DNA of 59,493 nucleotides from Candidatus Polarisedimenticolaceae bacterium (GTDB taxonomy: Bacteria > Pseudomonadota > Gammaproteobacteria > Chromatiales > Chromatiaceae): contig JAKISI010000012.1 of the NCBI GenBank assembly GCA_021648685.1, positions 1 to 59,493 of the forward strand, given 5' to 3'. Within the stretch, counting starts at the first letter, position 1; the number at the start of each line of letters is the position of its first letter. Positions 33,362 to 43,786 of the stretch are shown piece by piece. The notes below the pieces were generated by a model. It was not told the DNA's origin and made no database searches. It worked only from the letters and a program-made list of their open reading frames with translations. Position numbers and translations under genes: made by a program.

Positions 33362-34395
33362 AAAATCACCAGGTGATCCAGCTCCAGCCGGATGCCAATC
33401 TTCTCACCTATCTTGTGATCATGATGGCTGGGGGCAAGACAGAGTACATCTGTACGGCAGGAGAGGCGCAACATGTACATATATTCAGCACCGCGAAAGG
33501 CTTTTTGGATCACACAGCCAAAATTATCGCTGTGGTCATCATGAATAATATCATCCGGCCGAACCAAAAGATCAACCTCTGTGCCCGCTGGAAAAGGTTG
33601 AGAAAAATCACCACAAACCTCACCCAGTTCAGTTTGTAGCCTGCCTGCCTCAAGCACTGTGCCTTTAACCAGTACACCCTGCCCGATAAAGTCCGCAACC
33701 GCTCTGGAGTTTGGGCAGTGGTAAAGATCATAGGGGCTGTCCCACTGCAACAGATGTCCACTGCTGATGACGCCGATGCTATCGGCCATGGCAAAGGCTT
33801 CATGTTGATCATGGGTGACCAGCATGGCGGTGATGCCATCTTCACGCAATATTTCACCCACCTCTCTGGCCAGCTGTTCCCGCCGTTCGGCATCCTGGCT
33901 GCTGAAAGGTTCATCGAGCAGCAATAGATCAGGGCGGGGCGCCATGGCACGAGCCAACGCAATGCGCTGCTGCTGTCCACCGGAAAGTTGATGCGGATAC
34001 TGCCTGGTCAGATCTGGCAACCCAACCAGCTCCAGCAGGGTCTGGGTGCGTTGGTGGATCTCCTCTTTACTGCAACGGCGCATGCCAAAGGCGATATTCT
34101 GACCCACGGTCAGATGTGGGAAAAGTGCCAGATCCTGAAACACCATACCCACATTGCGTTGCTCTGTCGGCAACATGATCTGCGGGCTGGCGATCTGCTT
34201 TCCGTGCAGCCATATCTCACCCAAGGCCGGTTGCTCAAAACCCGCAATAGCTCTGAGCAGGGTGGTTTTTCCGCAGCCGCTGTGTCCGAGCAGACAGCCG
34301 ATCTCACCTGATTTCAGCTCCAGGCTGATATCGCTTACGATGGTTTGACCGCCCAGCTGAACGGAGACCTTGTTAAGTTGTAGCGCTGTTGTCAT
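33349..34395 (-). CDS. fbpC: Iron(III) ABC transporter ATP-binding protein
   Basis: A 348-residue ATPase. Walker A GHSGCGKTTL, Q-loop VFQDLALFPHL, signature LSGGQQQR, Walker B LLLLDEPFSS, H-loop VTHD. A C-terminal TOBE-like domain follows (VLVRPDD-type segment LLVRPDDI). It energises ferric iron uptake with FbpB and FbpA. The ATG at 34395 overlaps the permease stop as TGATG; the longer open frame to 34464 is inside fbpB. Third gene of the fbpABC operon, under a Fur box. Confidence 0.92.
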   Translation of the reverse strand: MTTALQLNKVSVQLGGQTIVSDISLELKSGEIGCLLGHSGCGKTTLLRAIAGFEQPALGEIWLHGKQIASPQIMLPTEQRNVGMVFQDLALFPHLTVGQNIAFGMRRCSKEEIHQRTQTLLELVGLPDLTRQYPHQLSGGQQQRIALARAMAPRPDLLLLDEPFSSQDAERREQLAREVGEILREDGITAMLVTHDQHEAFAMADSIGVISSGHLLQWDSPYDLYHCPNSRAVADFIGQGVLVKGTVLEAGRLQTELGEVCGDFSQPFPAGTEVDLLVRPDDIIHDDHSDNFGCVIQKAFRGAEYMYMLRLSCRTDVLCLAPSHHDHKIGEKIGIRLELDHLVIFQRA

Positions 34396-36044
34396 CAGGA
34401 TTGACCGGCTCGGGAGTGGGCAATGGTTCGACTGAGTAAAATTACAGGAATAATACTCACACACACAATAGCAATGGCGGCGCTTGATGCATCTGCCAGG
34501 CGCTCGTCAGAGGCCAGCTCAAAGGCGCGCACTGCCAGTGTATTGAAGTTGAATGGCCGCAGTACCAGGGTGGCGGGCAGCTCTTTCAATACATCAACGA
34601 AGACGATAATCAGCGCCGTCAGCAGGCTGCCTTTCATGATGGGCAGATGTACACGGCGCAGTATCTCAAAACCACCATAGCCCATCGTTTTGGCAGATTC
34701 ATCCAGTGAAGGTCTGATTTTGGCCAAGCCAGACTCTATGGTGTTGAGTGAAATGGTAAAAAACCTCACCATGTAGGCAAACAGCAGAATAAAAACTGTC
34801 CCACTGAATATAAGGCCAGTGCTGATGTTGAAATGCTCCAGCATCCAGCCATCAATACTGTTATCCAGCACACCAAATGGGATAAGTACACCGATGGCGA
34901 TGACAGTGCCGGGGATGGCATACCCCATAGCAGAGAGCCGCACCAGAAAACGGGAGAGCGGCGTGGCATGGTTGCGGTTGCCGTAACCCAGTATCAGCGC
35001 CGGGATCAGTGTCAGCACAGCGGCAACACCGGCCAGCAGAAAACTGTTCAACATTAATTCATAGAAACCGTCATCAACCATCTCACCAAAGGTCATAAGC
35101 GCCCATTGGGCCAGCTGCCCAACCGGCAGCAGGAAGCCAAAAAAGAGCGGCAGCAGGCAGGTGAACGCCGCCATCCAGCCCATCAGCGGGGATAGCCTGA
35201 CATTGGGCAGGGTCTGGTAACGATTGGTGGCGTGGTGAAAACGCGCCTGCCGGCGTGACCAGCGCTCCAACAGAATCAGGACAAAGACAAAGGTCATCAG
35301 CAGGCCGGAGAGCTGGGCAGCAGCCACACTATCATTCAGCCCGAACCAGGTGCGAAAGATGCCAGTGGTGAAGGTACTGATGCCAAAATATTGCACTGTG
35401 CCGTAGTCCGCCAGCGTCTCCATCAGGGCGAGTGAAAGCCCGGTAACAATCGCCGGGCGCGCCAGCGGCAGGGCGACAAAAAAGAAGCTGCGCCAGGGAC
35501 CACACCCCAGGGTGCGGCTGGCCTCCAGCGCGCAGACGGACTGATCCAGAAATGCCGAGCGTGCCAGCAGGTAGACATAGGGGTAGAGCACCAGTGACAG
35601 CATACTGACAGCACCGCCCAGTGAACGGATCTCTGGAAACCAATATTCACCGTAGCGCAGATTGAAGCTCTCCCTGATCCACTCCTGCACTGGGCCGGCC
35701 ACCTCAAACATCCCGGTATAGGTGAAGGCGATAATGTAGGCCGGCATGGCCAGGGGCAGCAACAGCGACCAGATGAAGAGCGAACGGCCGGGAAAGCTGT
35801 ACATGCTGGTGAGCCAGGCGGTGCAGATGCCGATGCTGCCCGCCCCTATCGCAACCCCCAGCATCAACAGCAGCGAGTTGCTGACATAGTCGGCCAGAAC
35901 CGTATCGACCAGGTGCTGCCAGGTGTCGCCACTGGGATAAAACAGAAAACCCAGAACCGTCAGAATGGGTGTTGCAATAATCAGCGCGACAAAGGCCGCA
36001 CTCAGCGTCCAGCCAGAGGGGCGGCGGAAGCTAAAACGAAGCAT
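34395..36044 (-). CDS. fbpB: Iron(III) ABC transporter permease
   Basis: A 549-residue inner membrane permease, a fused double-length type with about twelve membrane segments. Two EAA-like loops are visible (LEASRTLGCGPWRSFFFVALPLARPA and LDESAKTMGYGGFEILRRVHLPIMK regions), each contacting one FbpC copy. It moves ferric iron from FbpA into the cytoplasm. Coupled to fbpC by a one-base overlap. The 160 bases between fbpA and fbpB hold no gene. Confidence 0.93.
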   Translation of the reverse strand: MLRFSFRRPSGWTLSAAFVALIIATPILTVLGFLFYPSGDTWQHLVDTVLADYVSNSLLLMLGVAIGAGSIGICTAWLTSMYSFPGRSLFIWSLLLPLAMPAYIIAFTYTGMFEVAGPVQEWIRESFNLRYGEYWFPEIRSLGGAVSMLSLVLYPYVYLLARSAFLDQSVCALEASRTLGCGPWRSFFFVALPLARPAIVTGLSLALMETLADYGTVQYFGISTFTTGIFRTWFGLNDSVAAAQLSGLLMTFVFVLILLERWSRRQARFHHATNRYQTLPNVRLSPLMGWMAAFTCLLPLFFGFLLPVGQLAQWALMTFGEMVDDGFYELMLNSFLLAGVAAVLTLIPALILGYGNRNHATPLSRFLVRLSAMGYAIPGTVIAIGVLIPFGVLDNSIDGWMLEHFNISTGLIFSGTVFILLFAYMVRFFTISLNTIESGLAKIRPSLDESAKTMGYGGFEILRRVHLPIMKGSLLTALIIVFVDVLKELPATLVLRPFNFNTLAVRAFELASDERLADASSAAIAIVCVSIIPVILLSRTIAHSRAGQS

Positions 36045-36204
36045 GGTCTACGGTTGTCTGTTGCATGGCGTTAGATTGTAAACGCACCAGGGCGCAGAGA
36101 GAACCCGTTCCCCCTGCGCCTTTAGCGTCTGTCCGAGAATGGAAACCTCAGCTTTTCCTCGCTGGGGCATCTATTCCCGGGCAGTCGCAAAGTGCTGTAG
36201 CGGG

Positions 36205-37227
36205 CTATTTCCAGCCAGCCCGGTCAAACACCTTTACCGCCTCAGCGTTATATTTGCCTAACTCACTCACATTGAGACTATCCTGTTTAAAGGGGTAGCC
36301 CCAGGCCATCACAACATCACTGACGGGAATGCCCGCCTTGACGGGGTATTCATGATTCGCCTTGGCATACCACAGCTGCGCCTCATCGCTAACCAAAAAC
36401 TCCAACAGCTTGATTGCATTCTCTCTGTGCTTCGCAGCTTTGACAATGCCAGCACCACTGATGTTGATATGGGCACCACGACCCTCCTGATTGGGAAAGA
36501 AGACGGCAACCTGCAAGGCGGCCTTTTTCTGGCGGTCATCCTTTTTCAGCATCACCCCCATATAATAAGTGTTGATGATGGCAACATCACAGATACCGAC
36601 AGCCACCGCCTTGACCTGTGCACGATCATTGCCTTTTGGCGACTGCGCCATATTGGCCACAACCCCCCTGGCCCACTCTTCAGCCTGTTCTGCCCCATTG
36701 TGAATAATCAGCGATGCCAGCAGTGATTGATTATAGATATTGCTGGATGAGCGAATACAGAGCCGCCCCTTCCACTTTGGATCTGCCAGATCCTCATAGG
36801 TTGAGAGCTCAGATGCCTTGACCCGCTCTTTGCTATAGACGATAACCCGTGAACGGGTGGAGAGCGCATACCAGCGATCATCGGGATCACGCAGGTTTTG
36901 TGGCACAACCGCCTTCAGGGAGGCGTTGTCAACAGGCTGCAGCAGACCCGCAGCCGTGGCGGCATGCAGATTGCCCGCATCAACGGTCAACAACATATCA
37001 GCAGGCGTATTGCGCCCTTCACTCTGTAGCCGTTTCAGCAGGGTTTTTGCCTTGCCGGTAAGCAGATTCACCTTGATACCGGTCTGCTGGGTAAACCTCT
37101 CCAGCAGTGGCTTGATAAGCGCCTCTTTGCGGGCAGAGTAGACATTGACCTCTTCAACTGCCAGCACAGGAGCAGACAGCAGGGTCAGTACCAGCGCCGG
37201 TATTCCCAGCTTTATCCAATAATTCAT
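36205..37227 (-). CDS. fbpA: Iron(III) ABC transporter substrate-binding protein
   Basis: A 340-residue periplasmic protein with signal peptide (MNYWIKLGIPALVLTLLSAPVLA). The mature start EEVNVYSARKEALIKPLLERF and the iron-binding pair of tyrosines in NTYYMGVM are typical of FbpA/FutA proteins. It delivers ferric iron to FbpB. The ATG at 37227 is the only one that yields a signal peptide. A Fur box lies 65 bases upstream, so the operon is iron-repressed. Confidence 0.94.
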   Translation of the reverse strand: MNYWIKLGIPALVLTLLSAPVLAVEEVNVYSARKEALIKPLLERFTQQTGIKVNLLTGKAKTLLKRLQSEGRNTPADMLLTVDAGNLHAATAAGLLQPVDNASLKAVVPQNLRDPDDRWYALSTRSRVIVYSKERVKASELSTYEDLADPKWKGRLCIRSSSNIYNQSLLASLIIHNGAEQAEEWARGVVANMAQSPKGNDRAQVKAVAVGICDVAIINTYYMGVMLKKDDRQKKAALQVAVFFPNQEGRGAHINISGAGIVKAAKHRENAIKLLEFLVSDEAQLWYAKANHEYPVKAGIPVSDVVMAWGYPFKQDSLNVSELGKYNAEAVKVFDRAGWK

Positions 37228-37291
37228 AGAGCCGTTCCCAAAAAAATAATCTTGATGGGCGACGATCATAAAGCAACTGAATACAGATGTA

Positions 37292-37310
37292 AATGCGAAT
37301 TGTTCTCATT
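37292..37310 (-). promoter_or_regulatory. Fur box before fbpA
   Basis: Read on the minus strand, AATGAGAACAATTCGCATT is a near palindrome that matches the Fur consensus AATGAGAAT-N-ATTCTCATT at most positions. Its place, 65 bases before fbpA, suits iron repression of fbpABC. Confidence 0.7.
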
Positions 37311-37440
37311 CAATGGGCGCACGCAGCATAGCTCTATTGCCACAATTCGATGCCATGCACTGGGGGGTATCAAAAAGTAGCTCTATGCCCCATATCAAGC
37401 GGGTAGACGTAGTTGAATCCAGGACGAGAATAGAATAGCT

Positions 37441-37692
37441 GCTGTGGAAAAGCTGGATTTGCGTATTCTGTCGGTGCAATAAACCCTGCTGACTTAAGAC
37501 TAAATCTTTAAGAGCCTTTACATTATCCGGCAGTGATTTAATGGCAACTTGATCATCTGTGCTCTTCTTCATTACCTGGTGATGCAGGATGAAGCGCTCT
37601 CGGTCTTCAATCATATTGACCGGCAGACCCAGCTCCACAGGCACACGGGCCTTGCCCTTGCAGATCCATTTTATACATGGCTGAAAGATAGA
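37441..37692 (-). pseudogene. Mosaic of transposase fragments (ISNCY-like joined to IS66 TnpC-like)
   Basis: Minus strand. From about 37692 to 37533 the frame reads KGKARVPVELGLPVN and RFILHHQVM, a pattern seen in ISNCY-family transposases. From about 37545 to 37441 it reads KSLPDNVKALKDLVLSQQG followed by a heptad-like stretch, as at the N-terminus of IS66 TnpC. Both are short, without ends or catalytic parts, so they are relics. They lie between the iron operon and tRNA-Thr, a usual place for element debris. Confidence 0.45.
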
Positions 37693-37866
37693 GAAGCTAA
37701 AGTTTTAGGGTTTTTAATGCGCTGAAACCCACTACCTATACGGGGAGAGCTTTATTGTTGGGTTTGCTCAAATAGTAGCAAACACCACTTTAATTGGTTT
37801 CCCTCTATACGCTACGTTACAAAAAAGCGTAAAACTTCAGATAGAGAAGCATGATGCCAGTTTATA

Positions 37867-37942
<76 letters not shown>

Positions 37943-37996
37943 CTTTTGCAAGGACTGGCGAGTATAATTAAATGGTTGTCTGGGTACAACCAACGC

Positions 37997-38938
37997 TCAA
38001 GCATCTTGCAGCGCCTTAGGCAGATAAAAGACAATATCCTCCTCCCGACCCTCTATCTGCTTCACGCCACAGACACCCCTCTCTTTAAGATGCTCAAGCA
38101 CCTCTTCCACCAGCACTTCTGGCGCGGAAGCACCCGCAGTAACGCCTACCTGATCTACATTTTCAAGCCACTCTTTTTGAATATCCTCTGCACCATCAAT
38201 AAGGTAAGCGTCCTTTCCTAATTTATGGGCGATCTCTTTGAGGCGGTTGGAGTTGGAGCTGTTGGGCGACCCAACAACCAGCACCAGGTCACACTCTTTT
38301 GCCAGTGTCTTGACCGCATCCTGGCGGTTTTGGGTGGCATAACAGATGTCATTCTTTTTAGGACCCTGAATAGCAGGGAAACGCTTCTTCAGCGCATCGA
38401 CTATGGTGGCCGCATCATCAATCGAAAGGGTTGTCTGGGTAACGAACGCCAGGGTATCAGGGTTGCTTATGCATAATCTATCTACATCTTCTGGTGTATC
38501 CACGACATAAATGCCACCCTGCCCATCACTGCTTTCGTACTGCCCCATGGTGCCAACAACCTCGGGGTGTCCACGATGTCCAATAAGCACAACCTCCTGA
38601 CCAGCACGCGCATAGCGCGCCACCTCCAGATGCACCTTGGTCACCAGGGGACAAGTGGCATCAAAAATCCTCAATCCACGAGCCTCTGCTTCTGCACGAA
38701 CCGCCTTGGAGACCCCGTGGGCACTAAAGATAACTGTGTTACCATCAGGTATCTCAGCAAGCTCATCTACAAATAGTGCGCCTCGCTGGCGCAGACCATC
38801 CACTACAAAGCGATTGTGCACCACTTCATGGCGCACATAGATCGGGGCACCAAAGATATCCAATGCCCGCTCAACTATATCAATGGCACGATCAACACCC
38901 GCACAAAAACCACGCGGATTTGCAAGCAAAATATCCAT
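37997..38938 (-). CDS. ispH: 4-hydroxy-3-methylbut-2-enyl diphosphate reductase
   Basis: A 313-residue 4Fe-4S enzyme, last step of the MEP isoprenoid pathway. The start [19 protein letters not shown] is standard and carries the first cluster cysteine; the others lie in FDATCPLV and [10 protein letters not shown]. The active-site motif TQTTLS and the SSNSNRL phosphate contacts are present. The longer open frame to 39082 lacks family similarity. Single gene with a divergent promoter region to the GGDEF/EAL gene. Confidence 0.96.
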   Translation of the reverse strand: MDILLANPRGFCAGVDRAIDIVERALDIFGAPIYVRHEVVHNRFVVDGLRQRGALFVDELAEIPDGNTVIFSAHGVSKAVRAEAEARGLRIFDATCPLVTKVHLEVARYARAGQEVVLIGHRGHPEVVGTMGQYESSDGQGGIYVVDTPEDVDRLCISNPDTLAFVTQTTLSIDDAATIVDALKKRFPAIQGPKKNDICYATQNRQDAVKTLAKECDLVLVVGSPNSSNSNRLKEIAHKLGKDAYLIDGAEDIQKEWLENVDQVGVTAGASAPEVLVEEVLEHLKERGVCGVKQIEGREEDIVFYLPKALQDA

Positions 38939-39177
38939 AGCAAATATCATTTTAAAGTTAATATAGAGAAGCCTGAATAGTATCAGAATCATGCCTGCAA
39001 GTAATTTGGCCTCCCTCAATCTCTGTAGGAACCCGCTACAATCCGGAGGGGTTTTCCATGCTGCTATGCGATCCATTGCCATCCGGTTTATTATATTAAA
39101 GAAATTTCCGCGTCATCCGATACAGGGGGTACTCATGGACGCTCATAGCAATCCTTAATAGAGTCTTTTCGCACCCA

Positions 39178-40863
39178 ATGCAGCCACCCTCCAATTTCGA
39201 TGTGACCAACCGCTCGCTCCAGCGTGAAAAAGAGCGCCTTGAGGTTACACTCGCCTCTATTGCAGATGCGGTAATCATCACCGATAAAAAACGGCGTGTT
39301 GAGTTTCTAAACACCTCTGCAGAACAGCTTTGTGGGTGGTGCAGCAGTGATGCCATTCGCCGCCCTCTGGACGAAGTACTCAAGATGATGCCTGCAGCAA
39401 CTGTCCAGGAGGATGCCGAGCTACAGTATCTGGATGCCGGGCTGGTTCTGGTCAACACCAACGGCACCCAGTTTCATGTTGAACTCTCCGTCGCCAGCCT
39501 CACAGATGGCAATGGCGGCAGCTCAGGATCCGTTATTGTGTTCCGGGACATCAGCCAGTCACGCCGCATGGAGGCTCGCCTGTTTTGGCAATCCAACCAT
39601 GATGCACTGACTGGTCTGGAGAATCGTAACCGCTTTGAACAACGGCTGAGCAACCTTCTCAGCAGCTCAGGAAACAGCAGCGACGAGCATGCACTGCTCT
39701 ACCTCGATCTGGATCAGTTCAAGATCATCAATGACACCTGCGGACATGCTGCAGGGGACGAGCTGTTACGCCAGCTTAGCAGCATCCTCAAGTACAAGAT
39801 CCGCGCTTCAGACCATCTGGCCCGGCTGGGGGGGGATGAATTTGGCATCCTGCTGCCCAACTGTCCACTGGATGCGGCCATTCGATCTGCAAATGACCTG
39901 CGTTCCACCATCAAGGACTTTCGCTTTACCCATGGTGGAAAGCTGTTTGCCATCGGCTTTAGCATGGGGCTGGTGCCTTTTAGCGGCACCACTCAGGATT
40001 CATCCAGCATTATGATCTCCGCAGATACCGCCTGCATCACCGCAAAGGACGAGGGACGCAACCGCATTCACATCTTTGAACACGGCAAGAGTGAAGCCTC
40101 TCGCCGCCATAGCGAAATGCAGTGGGTATCAAAGATTCACAGTGCGCTCGACAATGAGCAGTTGATACTGCACAGCCAGGCCATAATCCCCTTGAACCAG
40201 CAGAGCAATCTTCCCCCTCATCGGGAGGTGCTGGTGCGCCTTTTTGAAGCGGATGGAAAGCTGATCCCGCCGGCTGCCTTTATTCCCGCTGCTGAGCGAT
40301 ACAATCTCATGCCCGCAATAGACCGCTGGGTGATTACGGCATCCTTTCAATATCTGGCCAAACTGCTCCAGCAGGGGGATGTTGACCCTTTTATCCTGAA
40401 CATCAATCTATCCGGTGCCTCCTTTATGGAGGAGGGCTTTTGCGACTTTACAACCAAACAGCTTGCGAAGTATGCCATTCCGCCAGAGATGATCTGTTTT
40501 GAGGTGACCGAGACGGCCACAATCGCCAACCTGGATGAGGCGCTCCGTTTTATCAACGCCCTGCGCGATGTTGGCTGCAAGTTTGCACTGGATGATTTTG
40601 GCAGCGGCCTCTCCTCTTTTGGTTACCTCAAGCACCTTCCAGTCGATTACCTCAAGATCGACGGCGCATTCATCAAAGATATTTTAAATGACCCCATCCA
40701 CGCCGCTATGGTCGAGGCCATCAATCAGGTGGGGCATGTGATGGGAATCAAAACAGTTGCTGAATTCGTTGAAGATGAGGCCACCCTGCTGCACCTGCAA
40801 AAGATAGGGGTAGATTACGCCCAGGGCTATTACATCGAAAAACCATCTGAACTCTGCTGGTAA
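39178..40863 (+). CDS. PAS-GGDEF-EAL protein (cyclic di-GMP turnover), EVL variant
   Basis: A 561-residue cytoplasmic protein: PAS domain (about 20-130), GGDEF domain with RLGGDEFG at about 218-225, and an EAL domain at about 310-560 in which the signature reads REVLVRL. The rest of the phosphodiesterase site looks intact: NINLSG, FEVTET, DDFGSG, LKIDG and AEFVEDE. EVL replaces EAL, a tolerated change in several active enzymes. GGDEF has the active motif too; the RxxD I-site region reads KIRASDHLARLGG (RASD), so feedback inhibition is possible. Overlap with neighbours: none. Confidence 0.92.
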   Translation: MQPPSNFDVTNRSLQREKERLEVTLASIADAVIITDKKRRVEFLNTSAEQLCGWCSSDAIRRPLDEVLKMMPAATVQEDAELQYLDAGLVLVNTNGTQFHVELSVASLTDGNGGSSGSVIVFRDISQSRRMEARLFWQSNHDALTGLENRNRFEQRLSNLLSSSGNSSDEHALLYLDLDQFKIINDTCGHAAGDELLRQLSSILKYKIRASDHLARLGGDEFGILLPNCPLDAAIRSANDLRSTIKDFRFTHGGKLFAIGFSMGLVPFSGTTQDSSSIMISADTACITAKDEGRNRIHIFEHGKSEASRRHSEMQWVSKIHSALDNEQLILHSQAIIPLNQQSNLPPHREVLVRLFEADGKLIPPAAFIPAAERYNLMPAIDRWVITASFQYLAKLLQQGDVDPFILNINLSGASFMEEGFCDFTTKQLAKYAIPPEMICFEVTETATIANLDEALRFINALRDVGCKFALDDFGSGLSSFGYLKHLPVDYLKIDGAFIKDILNDPIHAAMVEAINQVGHVMGIKTVAEFVEDEATLLHLQKIGVDYAQGYYIEKPSELCW

Positions 40864-40869
40864 CAGGTT

Positions 40870-42648
40870 CTATTTTTTCTCTTCTGGCTTGCGCACACGC
40901 AGCGAAAGCTCTCGCAACTGCTCTATGGATACCGTTGATGGTGCCTCTGTCAGCTGGCAGGCTGCCGTCTGGGTCTTGGGAAAGGCCATCACATCACGGA
41001 TGGAGCTGGCACCCGCCATCAGCATCACCAGCCGATCCAGGCCAAAAGCAAGGCCACCGTGGGGCGGACAGCCATAGCGCAGTGCCTTGAGCAGAAAGCC
41101 AAACTTCTCCTGCGCCTCTTCCTCGCCAATACCCAGCAATTTCAGCACCTTCTCCTGCACCTCTGCCCGGTGGATACGGATAGAGCCACCGCCAATCTCT
41201 GTACCGTTCAGCACCATGTCGTAGGCACGCGAATCACAGGCACCAGGGTCACTCTCCAGCAGGCCAAGATGCTCCTCTTTGGCGGCGGTAAAGGGGTGGT
41301 GCAGTGAACTCCAGCGCTGGTTTGGCTCATCCCACTCAAACATGGGGAAATCCACCACCCACAGCGGCTTCCACTCCCCCTCCAGCAGGCCACGATCATG
41401 CCCCAGCTTGGCGCGCAGTGCGCCCAGTGATTCATTGACGATGTGGGTTTTATCTGCGCCAAAAAAGATCAAATCACCATCTTCAGCAGCGACACGCTGC
41501 ATAATGCCATCGACCGTCTCATCTGGCAGAAACTTCAGGATGGGTGATTGCAGCCCCTCACGCCCTTTTGCCAACTCATTGACCTTGATATAGGCCAGCC
41601 CTTTCGCACCATAGATGCTGACATATTTAGTGTAGGCGTCGATCTCTTTGCGTGACAGTGTGCCACCCTGGGGCAGACGCAGTGCAGCCACGCGCCCATT
41701 CGGATCTTTGGCCGGGCCGGCAAACACCTTGAACTCCACCGCCTGCATCAGATCTTCCACATCCACCAGTTCCAGCGGTATGCGCAGGTCGGGGCGATCA
41801 CAGCCAAAGCGCCGCATCGACTCGGCATAGGTCATACGCGGGAAAGGGTTGGGCAACTCCTGATTCAGTGTCTCTTTGAACAGACCGCGAATCATCTCCT
41901 CCATCAATGTCATGATGGCATTCTCATCCATGAAGGAGACCTCGACATCCAGCTGGGTAAATTCAGGCTGGCGGTCGGCACGCAGATCTTCATCCCGGAA
42001 GCAGCGCACAATCTGGTAGTAACGATCCATACCCGACATCATCAGTAGCTGTTTAAAGAGCTGCGGTGACTGCGGCAGGGCAAAGAACTGCCCCGGATGG
42101 GTGCGGCTTGGCACCAGATAATCACGCGCCCCCTCGGGGGTGGCCTTGGTCAGCATGGGGGTTTCAATGTCAAGAAAACCGTGCTCATTCAGAAACCGGC
42201 GCAGCGCAGTCGCCACCCTGGATCGCAGGCGCATACGTTTCTGCATCTCGGGACGCCGCAGGTCGATATAGCGGTAGCGCAGGCGCAGCTCTTCGGAGAT
42301 GTCACTGTCATCAAGCTGGATAGGCGGGGTATCGGCACGGTTCAGCACCTCCAGCTCCAACCCCAGTATCTCTATTTCGCCAGTCGGCATATTGGGGTTC
42401 TTTGTGCCCTCTGGGCGGGCGCGCACGCGGCCTTTAACACGCAGAACGAACTCGCTACGCACCTGCTCTGCAGTGGCAAAGATAGCCGGGAGATCCGGGT
42501 CATAGACCACCTGAACCAGCCCTTCCCTGTCACGCAGGTCGATAAAGATAACGCCACCGTGGTCGCGCCGACGGTGCGCCCAGCCGCAGATTTCGACCTC
42601 TTGGTCAATATGAGAGGCATTCAGGTCTCCGCAATAATGGCTGCGCAT
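40870..42648 (-). CDS. aspS: Aspartyl-tRNA synthetase
   Basis: A 592-residue class II synthetase. N-terminal OB anticodon-binding domain ([22 protein letters not shown]), motif 2 with [18 protein letters not shown], a bacterial GAD insertion domain at about 290-420 and motif 3 [12 protein letters not shown]. Bacterial length. Charges tRNA-Asp; in genomes that lack AsnRS the enzyme also charges tRNA-Asn, which cannot be judged here. Downstream of the fmdB-type gene by 79 bases on the same strand, a common order in gammaproteobacteria. Confidence 0.97.
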   Translation of the reverse strand: MRSHYCGDLNASHIDQEVEICGWAHRRRDHGGVIFIDLRDREGLVQVVYDPDLPAIFATAEQVRSEFVLRVKGRVRARPEGTKNPNMPTGEIEILGLELEVLNRADTPPIQLDDSDISEELRLRYRYIDLRRPEMQKRMRLRSRVATALRRFLNEHGFLDIETPMLTKATPEGARDYLVPSRTHPGQFFALPQSPQLFKQLLMMSGMDRYYQIVRCFRDEDLRADRQPEFTQLDVEVSFMDENAIMTLMEEMIRGLFKETLNQELPNPFPRMTYAESMRRFGCDRPDLRIPLELVDVEDLMQAVEFKVFAGPAKDPNGRVAALRLPQGGTLSRKEIDAYTKYVSIYGAKGLAYIKVNELAKGREGLQSPILKFLPDETVDGIMQRVAAEDGDLIFFGADKTHIVNESLGALRAKLGHDRGLLEGEWKPLWVVDFPMFEWDEPNQRWSSLHHPFTAAKEEHLGLLESDPGACDSRAYDMVLNGTEIGGGSIRIHRAEVQEKVLKLLGIGEEEAQEKFGFLLKALRYGCPPHGGLAFGLDRLVMLMAGASSIRDVMAFPKTQTAACQLTEAPSTVSIEQLRELSLRVRKPEEKK

Positions 42649-42726
42649 AATAATGGTTTTCCTAATTGGGGTTTGTCTGTTTGAATTGTCAGAGGGTGCT
42701 TCTTACGGCTTTAAAAACAGCGGTTG

Positions 42727-42993
42727 TTATTCAGCAGCCGGGCAGCTTCCCGTTTTTGCACAGGGCGGTGTTGAATCCTTTTTACCCCCATCATGCAGAT
42801 TCTTCTTCTTACCGTTTTTAAAATCGGTCTCATACCAACCGCCGCCTTTCAGGCGAAAGCCCGCAGCAGAGATCAGTTTTTTTAACGTGGGTTCACCGCA
42901 TGCGGGGCACTCTGTTCGCGGCGCATCGCTCATCTTCTGTAACACTTCTAACTCATGACCACAGTCGTCACAACGGTATTCATAAATCGGCAT
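42727..42993 (-). CDS. FmdB family zinc ribbon protein
   Basis: An 88-residue protein. MPIYEYRCDDCGHELEVLQKM and CPACGEPTLKKLISAAGF form the CxxC...CxxC zinc ribbon of FmdB/regulatory proteins of unknown role. The tail has two more cysteines (PPCAKTGSCPAAE). Start ATG at 42993, with GAGGA upstream. Usual neighbour of aspS. Confidence 0.92.
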   Translation of the reverse strand: MPIYEYRCDDCGHELEVLQKMSDAPRTECPACGEPTLKKLISAAGFRLKGGGWYETDFKNGKKKNLHDGGKKDSTPPCAKTGSCPAAE

Positions 42994-43146
42994 GGCAAAA
43001 TCCTCAGAAACCTGCCGCTCACCCCCATTCTGGGATGGTGGTCGGCGGAGAGATACAATCTAAAATCGTCGCGGATTCTACCACAAAAGAGCCACTTTAG
43101 TGGCGAGTTGCACTCCAGGCCTGGCGCGCTCTTTCAGGGCGACAGA

Positions 43147-43776
43147 TCAGGATTCAGCATCAGAATCCTCACTCTCTTGTCGCCTCTTCTGTAGCCATTT
43201 GCCCTGGCTTCTCAGCAGATAACGGATCAGTATGTCGCGATCGGCTTCGCGTATATTTGAAAAATTGATACGCAGGCAGTACGGCTCTTCCCGGCTCTCA
43301 CCCCCTTCATTTTCCACGCACTCCACCACTTCGCCATAAATCATCATACCCGTCATTTCAGGCATCAATAACAGCTTGAGTTCCAGTGCCTCTCCTTTTT
43401 CATACGGCTCAGCACTGCTAAAAACGATGCCTCCCGCACTGATGTTGACTGCTTTTGTTGCCTGATTTGCGGCCTCCTCTTCCTGCACCAGAAAGGCCCG
43501 CCCCAGAATATTCAGCTTTTGATCCAGAATTTTGATGCATGCCGCAGTATCTGGCGCTGTGCCTTCAATACGACGCAGTTGAACAACCATCTGCTGTGAC
43601 ATGGCCGTAAAGCTGCTCATGACAGTAAAGTTAGAGCCTGCTCCACTCTCCAGCCGTTCTATGAGTTCTGGCAGCTCCTCACTGGAGACCACGCGGTAAC
43701 CCAGCTTTACAACATCATCAATGCGGAAATAGCTTCTCCGCTCGTCGGTTAACCATTCGCTGTTTTTATCGCTCAA
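43147..43776 (-). CDS. PilZ domain protein, YcgR-like
   Basis: A 209-residue protein. N-terminal YcgR-like part starts RRSYFRIDDVVKLGYRVV, an RxxxR-like motif, and the PilZ barrel holds the NISAGGIVFSS box (D/N-x-S-x-x-G). Cyclic di-GMP binding is expected. It ends the motA-motB-pilZ cluster (11 bases after motB), so it probably tunes the stator or flagellar motor through cyclic di-GMP. Start ATG at 43776. Cytoplasmic, acidic C-terminus. Confidence 0.87.
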   Translation of the reverse strand: MSDKNSEWLTDERRSYFRIDDVVKLGYRVVSSEELPELIERLESGAGSNFTVMSSFTAMSQQMVVQLRRIEGTAPDTAACIKILDQKLNILGRAFLVQEEEAANQATKAVNISAGGIVFSSAEPYEKGEALELKLLLMPEMTGMMIYGEVVECVENEGGESREEPYCLRINFSNIREADRDILIRYLLRSQGKWLQKRRQESEDSDAES

Positions 43777-43786
43777 TTGGAATCTC

